Shown piece by piece: positions 13,756 through 14,819 of a stretch of DNA of 14,819 nt (position 1 is the stretch's first letter; every line of letters starts with the position of its first letter). The notes under the pieces are model-generated. The model worked only from the letters and a program-made list of their open reading frames with translations, was not told the origin of the DNA and made no database searches. Location: the NCBI GenBank assembly GCA_002339805.1, contig DDKW01000003.1, positions 1 through 14,819 on the forward strand. Direction: 5' to 3'. Source of the stretch: Dehalococcoidia bacterium UBA2588. GTDB lineage: Bacteria > Chloroflexota > Dehalococcoidia > Lucifugimonadales > UBA3495. Position numbers and translations under genes: made by a program.

Positions 13756-14819
13756 TAACTTCTACCTCCATTCAAAGTACCTTTCCAGGAATCCCTCAGT
13801 TCAGACATTGAACCGACCAATACAAGATTGTTGGAGTCTGTAATTGTTATTTTATCACCAGAGCTGACCTTTCCTATGTAATTACATTCATGTCCTTTCA
13901 TAAAAGTCTCAAAAATCTCGGAATTTTCAGGCTTTATGCTGACTAATATTCTGCCAAGACTCTCTCCGAATAGAGCGCCCCAATAATCTAAATTAATATC
14001 AGCATTAAATAAATCTGAAATGTCCAAGTCTGCTCCTGAATCACAACCAAAACAACATTCAGCAATTGCAGCGGCAAGACCGGCGTCGCTGCAATCATGA
14101 GCACTGGATACTAATCCATTTGACATGGCTTTGGTCAGACTGCGATAGAGAGATAGATTCCTAGATGTGTCAATTTGAGGGACTTTTCCCCCAATTCCGC
14201 TTTCTCCATTTGATTCGTCGCGAAGCATGAATGCTAATTCGCTAGCACCTAACTCTTGATGGGATTCGCCTACAACATAAACCATGTCTCCAACTTGTTT
14301 AAAGTCGCTAGAAACCGCCTTTCTTACATCTGAATGATTACCGATTAAGCTGAATAAAAGCGTTGGAGGAACACTGATTTTTTCACCGTCTAATGTGGCA
14401 TCATTTTTCATAGAATCTTTACCACTTATACATGGTAAATTATATGCTCTACATACTTCATCTAACGCTCTATTTGCTCTAACTAGTTGTGCTAATTTAT
14501 AACGTCCGTCAGGTGTTTTCATAGATTCTACAGGGTCAGGCCAACAAAAATTATCAAGTCCGGCGATTAAGTCTAAATCTACGCCAACACATACTGCATT
14601 CCGCAATGCCTCGTCTATGCTGGCAGCCGCCATAGCGTATGAATCAATATCTGAATATCTTGGAACTATTCCATTGGAAATAACTGCTCCTTGTGTTTTT
14701 CCTTGAATTGGTGCAATTACTGCTGCATCTCCGGGAGCATCATGATTTACTCCACAAAACGGTTTAATCACTGATTGTGCAATGACTTCGTGATCATAAG
14801 ATCTTACCCACCATTCTTT
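13755..14819 (-). CDS. purL: Phosphoribosylformylglycinamidine synthase PurL, C-terminal part (cut by window end)
   Basis: The frame stays open to the last base, so only the C-terminal 354 residues are seen. The GTG at 14771 is an internal valine, not a start, since the codons before it read as PurL (YDHEV, then SVIKPFCG). PurL uses ATP and ammonia from PurQ to turn FGAR into FGAM. Visible blocks are GVNHDAPGDAAVIAP, SGKDSMKND, a VPPTLLFSLIG strand, and AHDCSDAGLAAAIAE followed by LFGESLGRILVS of the second AIRS C-terminal domain. The GKDSM form is that of large PurL proteins, where it stands in place of the GNVS form of small PurL. The whole protein may therefore be of the long type, perhaps with PurS fused, but the N-terminus is not available. 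Confidence 0.93.
   Translation of the reverse strand, partial: KEWWVRSYDHEVIAQSVIKPFCGVNHDAPGDAAVIAPIQGKTQGAVISNGIVPRYSDIDSYAMAAASIDEALRNAVCVGVDLDLIAGLDNFCWPDPVESMKTPDGRYKLAQLVRANRALDEVCRAYNLPCISGKDSMKNDATLDGEKISVPPTLLFSLIGNHSDVRKAVSSDFKQVGDMVYVVGESHQELGASELAFMLRDESNGESGIGGKVPQIDTSRNLSLYRSLTKAMSNGLVSSAHDCSDAGLAAAIAECCFGCDSGADLDISDLFNADINLDYWGALFGESLGRILVSIKPENSEIFETFMKGHECNYIGKVSSGDKITITDSNNLVLVGSMSELRDSWKGTLNGGRS

Noticed and set aside
14769..14771. GTG as the start codon of PurL
   Set aside because: The same frame continues to the window end with PurL-like residues, so the gene is truncated by the window.
1..14819. CRISPR array, transposase, integrase, or defence island
   Set aside because: No regularly spaced repeats and no such protein motifs were seen on either strand.

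Overview
The window looks like a compact, AT-rich archaeal chromosome segment, most plausibly from a marine Thermoplasmata-type euryarchaeon (Poseidoniia, Marine Group II/III). This is an inference without any database search. It rests on TATA-like boxes about 23-28 bases before several start codons that have no ribosome binding site (leaderless starts), an archaeal-style site-2 protease, large secreted lipoprotein peptidases, and very tight gene packing. Four of the five convergent junctions leave 0 to 3 bases between the two genes.

Region 1 (1-4318). The first 21 bases fit the 3' end of a plus-strand tRNA cut by the window edge. An SPFH/band-7 membrane protein (minus strand) and a two-helix membrane protein with an acidic outer domain (plus strand) diverge from a shared promoter region. 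Then come a lipoprotein M28 metallopeptidase and a CDP-alcohol phosphatidyltransferase. The 118-base convergent gap after these holds a 72-base inverted-repeat element with an internal hairpin.

Region 2 (4319-8112). An M50 site-2 protease lies downstream of a small zinc-ribbon protein on the minus strand. A Nudix hydrolase diverges from that pair, and its stop is one base away from the stop of a lipoprotein S15 (CocE-like) peptidase.

Region 3 (8179-10602). A DHA2-type 14-helix MFS exporter diverges from the S15 gene across a near-palindrome. Its stop abuts directly on that of an RluA-type pseudouridine synthase.

Region 4 (10603-12282). Four small four-helix membrane proteins form a tight plus-strand operon. 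Genes two and three are clear tandem paralogues. Gene three has much higher GC and a codon-use switch near its 3' end, which suggests it is a recombinant mosaic.

Region 5 (12285-14819). On the minus strand lie the C-terminal part of PurL (running off the window), PurQ overlapping it by one base, and a class I SAM-dependent methyltransferase. PurL and PurQ together form FGAM synthase of purine biosynthesis.

Taken together the window mixes housekeeping (purine synthesis, RNA modification, lipid head-group transfer) with surface proteolysis: two lipoprotein peptidases and an intramembrane protease fit a protein-degrading heterotroph. I see no CRISPR array, transposase, integrase or defence system. 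The least explained items are the four-gene membrane cluster with its mosaic member and the structured 72-base repeat.
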